A DNA stretch of 23,641 nt from AP-16 sp036395835 (lineage in GTDB: Bacteria; Pseudomonadota; Alphaproteobacteria; Rhizobiales; Xanthobacteraceae), in assembly GCA_036395835.1 (NCBI GenBank), contig DASWCW010000010.1, positions 1-23,641 of the forward strand, written 5' to 3'. Shown here piece after piece: positions 14,387 to 23,641 of this stretch. The position numbers were made by a program, and so were the translations under genes. Below the pieces are notes generated by a model that made no database searches, was not told the origin of the DNA, and worked only from the letters and a program-made list of their open reading frames with translations. Position 1 is the first letter of the stretch; the number at the start of each line of letters is the position of its first letter.

Positions 14387-15550
14387 CTATCCGGCCCCCG
14401 GCCGATCCCACGGCCCGCTGGTTGTCTTGCCCAGGCCATCGAGGAACTCCTTGACCTTGGCGAAAAAGCCCGCGGATTCCGGATGTGTCTCGCTGGAGGA
14501 TTGCTTCTCGAACTCCGCCAGCAGCTCCTTCTGACGCTTGGTCAGCTTCTGCGGCGTCTCCACCATCACCTGAACATACATGTCGCCGGTCCCGCGCGAA
14601 CGCAGAACTGGCATGCCTTTGCCGTGTAGCCGGAAGCGCCGTCCCGATTGGGTCCCCTCCGGGACCTTCACCCGGGTCCGGCCGCCATCGATGGTTGGCA
14701 CGTCGAAGCCGCCGCCGAGCGCCGCCGTCACCATGGAGATCGGCACCCGACAGTGCAGATCGGCGCCCTCGCGCTGAAAGAACGCGTGCGGAGCAAGCGA
14801 GAGGAAGATGTAGAGATCGCCCGGCGGCCCGCCGCGCGTGCCGGCCTCGCCCTCGCCGGCGAGCCGGATCCGCGTGCCGTCCTCCACCCCCGCCGGCACG
14901 TTGACGGAGAGCGTGCGCTCGCGCGTAACCCGGCCCGATCCAGCGCACGCCGGGCAGGGATTGTCGATGACTTCGCCGCGTCCGTGACAAGACGGGCAGG
15001 TCCGCTCCAGGGTGAAGAAGCCCTGGGCGTGACGAATTCTTCCGTAGCCGCCGCAGGTCGGACAAGTTTTCGGCTTCGATCCGGTCTTGGCGCCGGTGCC
15101 CGAGCAGGATTCGCAGGTGACCGAGGTCGGAATGCGGATCTGCGCGGCCTTGCCGGAAAACGCCTCTTCGAGGCTGATCTCCATGTTGTAGCGCAGGTCC
15201 GCCCCGCGCTCGCGGCCGGATGGGCGGCCGCGCGCTCCCGCCATCCCGAAAATGCCCTCGAAAATGTCGGCGAAGGTCGTGCCGAAATCGGCGCCGAAGC
15301 CGGATCCGCCGCCGGGCCCGCCGTGCTCGAAGGCGGCATGGCCAAACCGATCATAGGCGGCGCGCTTGTCGCCGGCCTTGAGCACGTCATAGGCCTCGTT
15401 GATTTCCTTGAAGCGGTGCTCGCAGTCCTTGTCGTGGGGGTTGCGGTCCGGATGGTATTTCATCGCGAGCTTGCGAAATGCGGCCTTGAGCTCCGCATCG
15501 CTCGCGCCGCGCGCCACTCCAAGGACTTCGTAGTAATCCCGTTTGGCCAT
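14387..15550 (-). CDS. dnaJ: Chaperone protein DnaJ (Hsp40)
   Basis: The 387-residue co-chaperone stimulates the DnaK ATPase. The J domain is at residues 3-70 with HPD at 33-35, followed by a Gly/Phe-rich linker (about 76-105) and four CxxCxGxG zinc repeats (CESCSGTG, CPTCGGYG, CPSCHGRG, CPACAGSG) near 145-210. Two beta-rich substrate-binding domains follow. The start MAKRDYYEVLG (15550) was preferred on family grounds; an ATG at 15559 has a similarly good GGAG site and would add three residues. dnaK lies upstream on the same strand, with a hairpin terminator in the 182-bp gap, so dnaJ probably depends on partial readthrough or an unseen promoter. Confidence 0.97.
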   Translation of the reverse strand: MAKRDYYEVLGVARGASDAELKAAFRKLAMKYHPDRNPHDKDCEHRFKEINEAYDVLKAGDKRAAYDRFGHAAFEHGGPGGGSGFGADFGTTFADIFEGIFGMAGARGRPSGRERGADLRYNMEISLEEAFSGKAAQIRIPTSVTCESCSGTGAKTGSKPKTCPTCGGYGRIRHAQGFFTLERTCPSCHGRGEVIDNPCPACAGSGRVTRERTLSVNVPAGVEDGTRIRLAGEGEAGTRGGPPGDLYIFLSLAPHAFFQREGADLHCRVPISMVTAALGGGFDVPTIDGGRTRVKVPEGTQSGRRFRLHGKGMPVLRSRGTGDMYVQVMVETPQKLTKRQKELLAEFEKQSSSETHPESAGFFAKVKEFLDGLGKTTSGPWDRPGAG

Positions 15551-15651
15551 TACCGGCATGCCTCGCTCCGCTGCGGGCAGGGCGGATTTTCATTCCTGCT
15601 GCGGAACGCCGGCGCCCCGGTCGGTCGCTCCGTCCTCTCGCGCGAGAGGCA

Positions 15652-15684
15652 AACAAATGGCCCGGCGCGCTTGCGCACCGGGCC
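15652..15684 (-). terminator. Hairpin terminator or attenuator between dnaK and dnaJ
   Basis: Read on the minus strand, GGCCCGGTGCGC and GCGCGCCGGGCC form an 11-bp stem (one G-U pair) around a CAAG loop at 15684-15659, followed by the T-rich ATTTGTTT. This is the form of an intrinsic terminator with a short U-tract. It lies about 50 nt after the dnaK stop and about 110 nt before dnaJ, so it should lower dnaJ expression relative to dnaK. Confidence 0.7.
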
Positions 15685-15732
15685 TCTCGGATTCAGGATC
15701 GGTCTGCCATCGCGCCGGTCTCCCGGTCGGCG

Positions 15733-17661
<1,929 letters not shown>

Positions 17662-17805
17662 GGTTTAAGTCCTCTCTTTCCGGCAGGGCGGCCGAGCCTG
17701 AAAAGCGCTCGGAGGGAAGCTTATGCGGGTCACGTCATGCCCGCAGCGCCCCCGGTCCGACCCCCTCACGAATTGCTCCGCCGCGAATGCGGTGGTGTGC
17801 GGCTG

Positions 17806-17834
17806 ATATAAGGACCGGCATTTTCGCCCGCAAG
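17806..17834 (-). promoter_or_regulatory. RpoH (sigma-32) heat-shock promoter of dnaK
   Basis: On the minus strand, CTTG (17834-17831) is followed by 17 nt and CCTTATAT (17813-17806), matching the alphaproteobacterial RpoH pattern CTTG-N17/18-CYTATAT. Transcription would begin near 17798, leaving a 5' leader of about 137 nt before dnaK. The grpE promoter at 20409-20437 has the same layout. Confidence 0.8.
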
Positions 17835-17923
17835 GCACGAGGCTTACGGCAATGCCCGGGGGCGACGGGCATGCTGCCAATCATTGGGTCTGGTGTTGGC
17901 CGGCTTGGTGGCTATTTTGAGAT

Positions 17924-18539
17924 CATGCTCTCGTCCTCCCCGTCCGGGCTCCGGTTGATTTCCGGTCACCTCGGCCGCCCCGCCCAGGAGGCCCTCGCGG
18001 CCGCGATCGCGGCAGTGCTCGAACGCGCGCCGCTCTATAGTCCGAGGATGCCGCACTCCGGCAAGCCGCTTTCGGTGCGCATGACCAACTGCGGCTCGCT
18101 CGGCTGGGTCTCGGACGAGACAGGCTATCGCTATCAGGCGACCCATCCGGTGACGGGAAGCCCCTGGCCGCCGATTCCCCGGATGTTGCTCGAGGCTTGG
18201 CAGGATCTCGCCCGTTATCCGCATCCGCCCGAGGCCTGCCTGGTCAATTTCTACGGACCGGCAACGCGGATGGGCCTGCACCAGGATCGCGACGAGGAGG
18301 ATTTTTCGGCGCCGGTGCTCTCGCTTTCCCTGGGAGACACCTGTCTGTTCCGGATCGGAGGGCTTCGGCGCAAGGACCCGACGCGGTCGGTTCCGCTGAA
18401 GTCCGGCGATGCGCTCCTCCTGGCCGGAGACGCGCGCCTCGCGTTTCACGGGGTCGATCGCATCCTGGCGGGCACCTCGAACCTTTTGCCGCAGGGTGGC
18501 CGCATCAACCTGACGATGCGCCGCGTAACGCTGCCCTGA
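17924..18539 (+). CDS. alkB: AlkB-family 2-oxoglutarate/Fe(II) DNA dealkylase
   Basis: The 204-residue dioxygenase repairs 1-methyladenine and 3-methylcytosine by oxidative demethylation. The family signature MTNCGSLGWVSDETGYRYQ is present, with iron ligands His and Asp in LHQDRDEED and the distal His in FHGVDRI. The 2-oxoglutarate-binding arginines are in RINLTMRR near the C-terminus. NFYGPATRMGLHQD is typical of bacterial AlkB. ATG 17924 gives a normal-length protein; an in-frame ATG at 17871 is an alternative. No strong ribosome site was seen. It is divergent from dnaK, and its leader lies next to the dnaK heat-shock promoter. Confidence 0.95.
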
Positions 18540-18632
18540 CGCGGCCCCGCCTGCGACTTCAGCGCCCGAGCCTGCGCGTTGCTGGTCGGTCCTTCGCAGC
18601 GGGCTTGCCATCGCCCGATTGCATGCTGCTCA

Positions 18633-19580
18633 ATGGCCCCGATGCTCATCCGCGGGACGGTCCTGGTTCTCATGCTGCTCTTTGGCTTTCCGGCCGAAGC
18701 GGCCGAGCCTGTGTTCCCGCCGGGATCCCGGATCGGCCTGGTGCCGCCCGCTGGCATGATCGCAAGCAAACTGTTCCAGGGTTTCGAGGACCGGGAGAAG
18801 AATGCAAGCATCGTCTTGATCGAACTCTCGGAGGAGGCGTACCCGGAGATCGAGAAGGGCTTTGCGGTCGAAGCGCTCAAAGCGCAGGGAATCGACGTCC
18901 AGGCCCGCGAGGAACTGCCGCTGAAAGAAGGGCGCGGCTTCCTGGTCATCGCCCACCAAGTCCTGACCGGCACCCCTACCCGCAAATGGGCCTTGGTCGC
19001 GACCGAGCACGACCTCACGGCGGTCATCAGCGTCCAGGTTCCGGATGCGGCCCAGGATGCCTATCCGGATGCTGCCCTGCGCGCCTCGCTCGCGACCTTC
19101 ACCACGCGGGCCGCCGTGCCGGTTCAGGAACAGCTCGACCTGCTGCCGTTCTCGCTCAAGGATCTCGCCGGGTTTCGCATCGTGCGAGCCGCAGCCACCG
19201 GCGCGGCGCTGCTCACCGATGGACCCAAGGACGCAATCGAGCTGAACGATCAGCCGCTGCTGCTGATCACATTCCTCCCGGGAGCCGCGGATCAGGTTCT
19301 CGATCGCGAAAGCTTGGCCCGCCGCGCGATGTCCGCGACCCCCGGCGTCAAGGACATGCGCATCATGCGCTCGGAACCGATGCGCATCGTCGGCCAACCC
19401 GGCCACGAGATCGTGGTCGACGCCAAGGACGCCAAGACCGAAACGGAGTTGCGGGTGGTGCAATGGCTGCGGTTCGGAGCGAACGGATCGCTGCGGCTGC
19501 TGGGCGCCGTGAGGAAGGACGATTGGGACAAGATGTTTCCCAGGTTCCGCGCCGTGCGCGACGGCATCGAGCCGAAATGA
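18633..19580 (+). CDS. Exported protein of unknown function
   Basis: The 315-residue protein begins with a typical signal peptide: a short basic start (MAPMLIRG), a hydrophobic core LVLMLLFGFP and an AEA-type cleavage site near residue 23, so it should be periplasmic. The mature part is soluble with repeated hydrophobic strand patterns (GRGFLVIAHQVL, RKWALVATEHDLTAVISV, LAGFRIVRA, GHEIVVDAKDA, LRVVQWLRFG). I do not recognise a named domain. Met4 at 18642 is an alternative start, and no clear ribosome site is visible for either. It follows alkB on the same strand by 93 bp and is convergent with grpE. Confidence 0.8.
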   Translation: MAPMLIRGTVLVLMLLFGFPAEAAEPVFPPGSRIGLVPPAGMIASKLFQGFEDREKNASIVLIELSEEAYPEIEKGFAVEALKAQGIDVQAREELPLKEGRGFLVIAHQVLTGTPTRKWALVATEHDLTAVISVQVPDAAQDAYPDAALRASLATFTTRAAVPVQEQLDLLPFSLKDLAGFRIVRAAATGAALLTDGPKDAIELNDQPLLLITFLPGAADQVLDRESLARRAMSATPGVKDMRIMRSEPMRIVGQPGHEIVVDAKDAKTETELRVVQWLRFGANGSLRLLGAVRKDDWDKMFPRFRAVRDGIEPK

Positions 19581-19588
19581 CCCACTCA

Positions 19589-19615
19589 GCGCTTCCGCGA
19601 GGCGGTGCGGAGCGC
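19589..19615 (+). terminator. Possible hairpin between two convergent genes
   Basis: GCGCTTCCGC and GCGGAGCGC can pair with one bulge around an 8-nt loop just after the stop of the exported-protein gene. There is no T-tract after it, so an intrinsic terminator role is uncertain. The rest of the 134-bp gap to grpE shows nothing clear. Confidence 0.3.
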
Positions 19616-19714
19616 CCCGCTACCGATCGGGACGATCGAGATATTCCCCGACCCCCGCTGCAACGGCACCCAAGCGGCCATGCTGCCCGCCGGGACAGGC
19701 TCGCAGGCGAACGC

Positions 19715-20368
19715 TTACCCTGAGCCCGGAGATTCGTCCGGAGCGGAATTGTCGTTGGCCGAGGCCGCGGCGGGCTCTTCGCCGGCCGCTTCCGGAGCCG
19801 AGACTTTCGGCCCGCGTTTGGCGACGGCGACCAGCGCCGGGCGCAGCACCCGTTCCGCGATCGTATAGCCGGGCTGCACCACCTGGACGATCGTCCCGGC
19901 CGGCACCGATTCGTCGGGCACCTCATACATGGCCTGGTGCCGGTGCGGGTCGAACTTGCTTCCTTCCGGATCGAGCTTTCTCACCCCGTGCTTCTCCAGC
20001 ACCTTGAGTAGCTCGCGCTCGGTCAGCTCGATGCCCTCCAGCAATGCCTTGGTGCCGGCATCGGGGGCCTCATGCGGCTCCGCGCCGAACGCATCGAGCG
20101 CGCGGCGCATGTTGTCGGCGATGGCCAGGAGATCGCGGGCGAACGCGCTGATGCCGTACGCGCGCGCATCCGCGACTTCGCGCTCGGTGCGGCGCCGCAA
20201 ATTCTCCATTTCGGCAAGCGCGCGCAGCAAGCGATCCTTGAGCTCGGCCGCCTCCTGGGCGAGCACTGCTGGGTCGGCGGCTCTTTCCGGGGCAGGCGCG
20301 CCGGCCGGGGCGGCGCCCTCTTGCTCCTCGGTCGCCTGTTCTCCTGCGCGGGCGGGCGTATCCGTCAT
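19715..20368 (-). CDS. grpE: Nucleotide exchange factor GrpE
   Basis: The 217-residue protein releases ADP from DnaK. The N-terminal 40 residues are Ala/Glu/Pro-rich and likely disordered. A long helical region follows, with LKDRLLRALAEMENLRRRTEREVADARAYGISAFARDLL, then the C-terminal beta domain with FDPHRHQAMYEVPDESVPAGTI, VQPGYTIAERVLRPALVAVAK, the GrpE family signature. The Ala/Asn/Ser-rich tail is typical of rhizobial members. ATG 20368 lacks an obvious Shine-Dalgarno. Its own RpoH-type promoter lies 40-70 bp upstream, inside the 131-bp gap after hrcA, so heat can induce grpE independently of hrcA. Confidence 0.97.
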   Translation of the reverse strand: MTDTPARAGEQATEEQEGAAPAGAPAPERAADPAVLAQEAAELKDRLLRALAEMENLRRRTEREVADARAYGISAFARDLLAIADNMRRALDAFGAEPHEAPDAGTKALLEGIELTERELLKVLEKHGVRKLDPEGSKFDPHRHQAMYEVPDESVPAGTIVQVVQPGYTIAERVLRPALVAVAKRGPKVSAPEAAGEEPAAASANDNSAPDESPGSG

Positions 20369-20408
20369 CGCCGTTCAGTCCCGTGTCTATGGATGGGTTG
20401 CGCCCCGC

Positions 20409-20437
20409 ATATCAGGGCTCGCAAAGCAAAAATCAAG
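20409..20437 (-). promoter_or_regulatory. RpoH (sigma-32) heat-shock promoter of grpE
   Basis: On the minus strand, CTTG (20437-20434) is followed by 17 nt and CCTGATAT (20416-20409), one base from the dnaK promoter's -10 and with the same spacing. The expected start near 20402 gives a leader of about 34 nt to grpE. Confidence 0.75.
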
Positions 20438-20499
20438 CCGCCGCAAAGGCGAGAGCGCCCGCCTCCGAGCCGAAAAGGCGGTGATTTGCGCCCTTTCGA

Positions 20500-21621
20500 T
20501 CAGCCGGCAAGCACCTTGCTGACCACCTTGGCGGTGTAGTCCACCATCGGAATGATCCGTGCGTAATTGAGCCGCGTAGGCCCGATCACGCCGATGACCC
20601 CGACGATGCGGCCGGCCCCGTCCCGATAGGGCGCGATGATGGTCGAGGACCCCGACAACGAGAACAGCTTGTTCTCCGAGCCGATGAAGAGCCGCACGCC
20701 ATCGGCCTGCTCGGCCCGGCCCAGCAGATCGATGACGTCGCGCTTGGTTTCCAGATCGTCGAACAGCAGCCGGACCCGCTCGAGGTCGGCGAGCGCCTTG
20801 AGGTCCTCGAGCAGATTGGCATGGCCGCGCACGATCAGCTTGCGCTCCTCGCTCTCGCCGCCGGACCAGCTGGCAAGCCCGGCCGCAACGATCTTCTGGG
20901 TCAATTGGTCGAGCTCGGCCCTGCCCGCCTCCAGCGCCCGTTCGAACTCGGCCTTCGCCTCGGCAAGCGTGCGGCCACGAATGCGCGCGTTGAGAAAATT
21001 GGCGGCTTCGGTCAGGGCCGAGCTCGGCAGCCCCGCCGGCAGGCTCACGATGCGGTTCTCGACCTGACCATCCTCGGCGACCAGGACCACCAAGGCGCGC
21101 CCCGGATCCAGCCGGACGAACTCGATATGCTTGAGGCGGATGTTGGACTTGGCGGTAAGCACCACGCCGGCGGCGTGGGTCAGCCCCGAGAGCAGCGCCG
21201 ATGCCTCAGTCAGCACCCCTTCGAGCGACTTGCCCTGACCGCTCGCCGCGACCTGGGCCTCGATCGAGCGGCGATCCTCCTCGGTCAAGTCGCCGATCTG
21301 CATCAGCGCATCGACGAAGAAGCGCAGGCCGAGCTCGGTGGGCAACCGTCCCGCGGAAGTGTGCGGGGCGTAGATCAGCCCGAGCTGCTCGAGATCCGAC
21401 ATGACGTTGCGCACCGAAGCGGGCGACAGCGTCATCGGGATCAGACGCGACAGATTGCGCGAGCCGACCGGCTCGCCGGTCGCGAGATAACTCTCGACGA
21501 TGCGGCGAAAGATCTCTCGCGACCGCTCATTGAGCTGACCCAGGCTGACCTCGGTCGAGCCGATCGGTACGTCGTGAAAAATCGGACGGATCTCGCGCAT
21601 GGCGCCGACAGAATTGTCCAT
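20500..21621 (-). CDS. hrcA: Heat-inducible transcription repressor HrcA
   Basis: The 373-residue repressor has an N-terminal winged-helix domain (SREIFRRIVESYLATGEPVGSR, LSPASVRNVMSDLEQLGLI, HTSAGRLPTELGLRFFVD) and a GAF-like sensing and dimerisation domain ending in GVIGVIGPTRLNYARIIPMV, the conserved HrcA C-terminal signature. It normally binds CIRCE operators (TTAGCACTC-N9-GAGTGCTAA). No CIRCE was found in front of hrcA, grpE or dnaK here, so its operator is probably at groESL outside the window. The start at 21621 (MDNSVGAMRE) was chosen; Met8 and an upstream Met in the longer frame are alternatives. It diverges from rph, with 125 bp between the two starts. Confidence 0.97.
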   Translation of the reverse strand: MDNSVGAMREIRPIFHDVPIGSTEVSLGQLNERSREIFRRIVESYLATGEPVGSRNLSRLIPMTLSPASVRNVMSDLEQLGLIYAPHTSAGRLPTELGLRFFVDALMQIGDLTEEDRRSIEAQVAASGQGKSLEGVLTEASALLSGLTHAAGVVLTAKSNIRLKHIEFVRLDPGRALVVLVAEDGQVENRIVSLPAGLPSSALTEAANFLNARIRGRTLAEAKAEFERALEAGRAELDQLTQKIVAAGLASWSGGESEERKLIVRGHANLLEDLKALADLERVRLLFDDLETKRDVIDLLGRAEQADGVRLFIGSENKLFSLSGSSTIIAPYRDGAGRIVGVIGVIGPTRLNYARIIPMVDYTAKVVSKVLAG

Positions 21622-21746
21622 TCGGCATGGGGAATTCAAGTCATTCGCGGATTCGAGCGAGACTAGGGTTAGCGGCATGTGCCGGGTGGCGTTCGCGCGG
21701 GCGTTCCTGTATCGCTTGCCGTAACCGCAACAGGGTCGCCTTTTTC

Positions 21747-22514
21747 ATGTCGTTGAAGATCCAAGCCACGCCGCCTTTCCCGTCGGGCCGAGCCGGATTC
21801 ACCCGACCGAGCCGCCGGCAGCCCGACGAGCTCAGGGCCGTGACGCTGGAGCGCGGCGTGGTGAAACATGCCGAGGGCTCCTGCTTCGTGAAGTTCGGCG
21901 ACACCCACGTGATGGTGACGGCGACGCTCGAGGACAAGCTGCCGCCCTGGCTCAAGGGCCAGGCCCGCGGATGGATCACGGCCGAATACGGCATGCTGCC
22001 GCGCGCTACCCTGGAGCGCACCCGCCGCGAGGCGTCGAGCGGACGCCAGACCGGCCGTACGCTGGAGATCCAGCGGCTGATCGGCCGCTCTCTGCGCGCG
22101 GTGGTGGATCTCGAGGCGCTCGGCGAGCGGCAGATTACCGTCGATTGCGACGTCGTCCAGGCCGACGGCGGAACGCGGACCGCGGCGATCACGGGCGCCT
22201 GGATTGCCCTCCACGATTGTCTCGCCTGGATGCGGGCGCGCGAGATCCTTCGCCGCGACCCGATGCGCGACCACGTCGCGGCGGTGTCCTGCGGCATCTG
22301 CGAGGCAACCGCCGTGCTCGACCTCGATTACGCCGAGGATTCCGAAGCCGAGACCGATGCGAATTTCGTCATGACCGGCAACGGGAACCTGGTCGAGGTT
22401 CAGGCGACCGCCGAGAAGACACCGTTCAGCGAGGAGGCGCTTACCACTCTCCTGGCGCTGGCGCGCACCGGCGTTGCCAGATTGGTCGAGCTGCAGAAGA
22501 TCGCGGTGATGTGA
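21747..22514 (+). CDS. rph: Ribonuclease PH
   Basis: This phosphorolytic 3'-5' exoribonuclease trims tRNA precursors and other RNAs. The core begins with RPSRRQPDELRAVTLERG and contains the phosphate and substrate sites GWITAEYGMLPRAT, RRE...GRTLEIQRLIGRSLRAVVD, the QADGGTRTAAITGAWIAL signature, and EVQATAEKTPFSEEAL. From ATG 21747 the protein is 255 residues, about 17 more at the N-terminus than the usual 238. A GTG/TTG start further in is possible but no ribosome site singles one out. It is the first gene of the rph-rdgB-hemW set and diverges from hrcA. Confidence 0.96.
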   Translation: MSLKIQATPPFPSGRAGFTRPSRRQPDELRAVTLERGVVKHAEGSCFVKFGDTHVMVTATLEDKLPPWLKGQARGWITAEYGMLPRATLERTRREASSGRQTGRTLEIQRLIGRSLRAVVDLEALGERQITVDCDVVQADGGTRTAAITGAWIALHDCLAWMRAREILRRDPMRDHVAAVSCGICEATAVLDLDYAEDSEAETDANFVMTGNGNLVEVQATAEKTPFSEEALTTLLALARTGVARLVELQKIAVM

Positions 22515-22519
22515 GCGCA

Positions 22520-23185
22520 ATGGCGCGCGAGCTTGCGGCGGATTCCGCAAACCACCGCGCCTTGTCGGGCCGGCTGGTGATCGCGACGCATAATCCGGGC
22601 AAGCTCAGAGAGATGCGCGAGCTGCTCGCGCCTTACCGGGTGGACCCGGTCTCCGCCGCAGAGCTCGGCCTTGCGGAGCCAGCCGAAAGCGGCGCGACTT
22701 TCCGCGAGAACGCCTGCATCAAGGCAACGGCCGCCGCGAAGGCGGCGGGCTTGCCGGCATGTGCCGACGATTCCGGGCTCGTGGTCGATGCGCTCGGCGG
22801 CGCACCGGGCATCCACTCGGCGCGCTGGGCGGGACCGAACAGGGATTTTGGCGCGGCGATGCAACGCATCGAAACCCTGTTGCGGGAGCGGGGGGCCGCG
22901 AGGCAGGCCGACCGGCGCGCGCATTTCGTCTCCGCGCTGTGCCTCGCTTGGCCCGACGGACATGCCGAGGAATTCGAGGCGCGGGTCGACGGCACCTTGG
23001 TGTGGCCGCCGCGCGGCGAGCACGGCTTCGGCTATGACCCGATGTTTCAACCCGACGGATTCGCGCTCACGTTCGGCGAAATGACGAGCCAGGACAAGCA
23101 CGGCCTGCCGCCGAAGGGCCGAGCGCTCTCGCACCGCGCACGAGCATTTCTGAAGCTTGCAGAGGCCTGCCTTGACCGACGCTGA
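22520..23185 (+). CDS. rdgB: Non-canonical purine NTP pyrophosphatase (ITPase), RdgB/HAM1
   Basis: The 221-residue enzyme hydrolyses dITP, XTP and related nucleotides to keep them out of DNA and RNA. The substrate-binding VIATHNPGKLREM opens the core, followed by FRENACIKA, ADDSGLVVDALGGAPGIHSARWAG (metal-binding acidic residues), GEHGFGYDPMF and SHRARAF near the C-terminus, all diagnostic. ATG 22520 was chosen; an in-frame GTG at 22511 overlapping the rph stop as GTGA would add three residues. It is 5 bp after rph, and its 3' end overlaps the hemW start by 14 bp, indicating one transcript. Confidence 0.96.
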   Translation: MARELAADSANHRALSGRLVIATHNPGKLREMRELLAPYRVDPVSAAELGLAEPAESGATFRENACIKATAAAKAAGLPACADDSGLVVDALGGAPGIHSARWAGPNRDFGAAMQRIETLLRERGAARQADRRAHFVSALCLAWPDGHAEEFEARVDGTLVWPPRGEHGFGYDPMFQPDGFALTFGEMTSQDKHGLPPKGRALSHRARAFLKLAEACLDRR

Positions 23186-23641
23186 GATCGCGAACATCGC
23201 CCGCACGAGCGCCGGCGGCGTTTCGCCGGGCTTCGGCGTCTACGTGCATTGGCCGTTCTGCCTGTCGAAATGTCCCTATTGCGACTTCAATTCCCATGTG
23301 CGCCACGCGGCGATCGATGAAACGCGGTTCGTGTGCGCGTTCCAGTCGGAAATTGCCCATGCGGCCGCACGAGTGCCCGGACGCACGGTATCGAGTATTT
23401 TTTTCGGCGGCGGAACGCCCTCCCTCATGGCCCCGCGGACGGCGGGCGCAATCCTCGATGCGATTGCGCGGCACTGGTCGATTGCGCCCGACGTCGAGGT
23501 GACGCTGGAGGCCAATCCGACCAGCGTCGAGGCGACGAGATTCCGCGGTTTCCGCGCCGCCGGGGTCAACCGCGTCTCGCTCGGCGTCCAAGCGCTCGAC
23601 GATGGCGCGCTGGCGAAGCTCGGTCGTCTGCATTCGGCGCG
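23172..23641 (+). CDS. hemW: HemW, radical SAM heme chaperone (3'-truncated by the window)
   Basis: About 156 residues are visible before the right edge. The radical SAM [4Fe-4S] motif is FCLSKCPYCDF with Cys30, Cys34 and Cys37; the following position is Phe39 rather than a fourth cysteine, which distinguishes HemW from the coproporphyrinogen dehydrogenase HemN. SIFFGGGTPSLM and TLEANPTS...RVSLGVQA are further family marks. The start is TTG 23172, supported by an AGAGG ribosome site 6 nt upstream; no ATG exists in frame after the TGA at 23151. The gene begins 14 bp before the rdgB stop, so it is probably translationally coupled. It hands haem to respiratory proteins, by family knowledge. Confidence 0.93.
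   Translation, partial: MTDAEIANIARTSAGGVSPGFGVYVHWPFCLSKCPYCDFNSHVRHAAIDETRFVCAFQSEIAHAAARVPGRTVSSIFFGGGTPSLMAPRTAGAILDAIARHWSIAPDVEVTLEANPTSVEATRFRGFRAAGVNRVSLGVQALDDGALAKLGRLHSA

Noticed and set aside
21622..21746. CTTGAATTCCCCAT upstream of hrcA as an RpoH promoter
   Set aside because: The CTTG and CCCCAT elements are adjacent rather than separated by a promoter-length spacer, and the motif lies just before the chosen start.

Overview
The window is GC-rich chromosomal DNA, almost certainly from an alphaproteobacterium of the Hyphomicrobiales (Bradyrhizobium / Xanthobacteraceae-like). This is inferred from the heat-shock gene order, CTTG-N17-CYTATAT-type RpoH promoters, a Sinorhizobium-type phospholipid N-methyltransferase beside dnaJ, and palindromic intergenic repeats of the kind scattered through Bradyrhizobium-type genomes. 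No tRNA, rRNA, CRISPR array, integrase or transposase was seen.

Layout. (1) 1-2.2 kb, minus strand: a Tat-exported flavin amine oxidase overlapping, by ATGA, a Dph6-type ATP-pyrophosphatase. (2) 2.3-4.0 kb, plus: a C92-type permuted papain-fold amidase and an EI24/CysZ-like membrane protein whose last codons and stop lie inside a palindromic repeat. (3) 4.1-6.4 kb: nth (minus), and diverging from it a DUF2244 membrane protein and an Ada-like HTH-methyltransferase (plus). (4) 6.5-9.8 kb: an accessory, decaying stretch with a metzincin protease gene carrying two lesions, a DUF4286 gene with a frameshift, a mosaic palindromic repeat and an intact amidase. (5) 9.9-17.7 kb, minus: a core block running dnaK, dnaJ, pmtA-like, NAD(P)H/FMN reductase, pyrF, DUF1330, dapB, gpmA and a small membrane protein. 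(6) 17.9-19.6 kb, plus: alkB and an exported protein of unknown function. (7) 19.7-21.6 kb, minus: hrcA then grpE. (8) 21.7 kb to the right edge, plus: rph, rdgB and hemW, the last cut by the window end.

How the genes work together. HrcA, GrpE, DnaK and DnaJ form the heat-shock chaperone module, but grpE and dnaK sit in separate units. Each has its own RpoH-like promoter with the same architecture (CTTG, 17 nt, CCT[T/G]ATAT). No CIRCE operator is present, so HrcA probably acts elsewhere, for example at groESL. A strong hairpin terminator or attenuator lies between dnaK and dnaJ. Nth, the Ada-like protein and AlkB give base-excision and alkylation repair. rph-rdgB-hemW is a tightly overlapping set for RNA 3'-end processing, nucleotide-pool cleaning and haem metabolism.

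The most noteworthy signals are the cluster of inactivating lesions at 6.5-8.2 kb, flanked by intact core genes, the paired RpoH promoters, the repeat that ends a membrane-protein gene, a possibly leaderless DUF2244 transcript, and the coupled amine oxidase / Dph6-like pair. I saw no clear new defence or mobile system.
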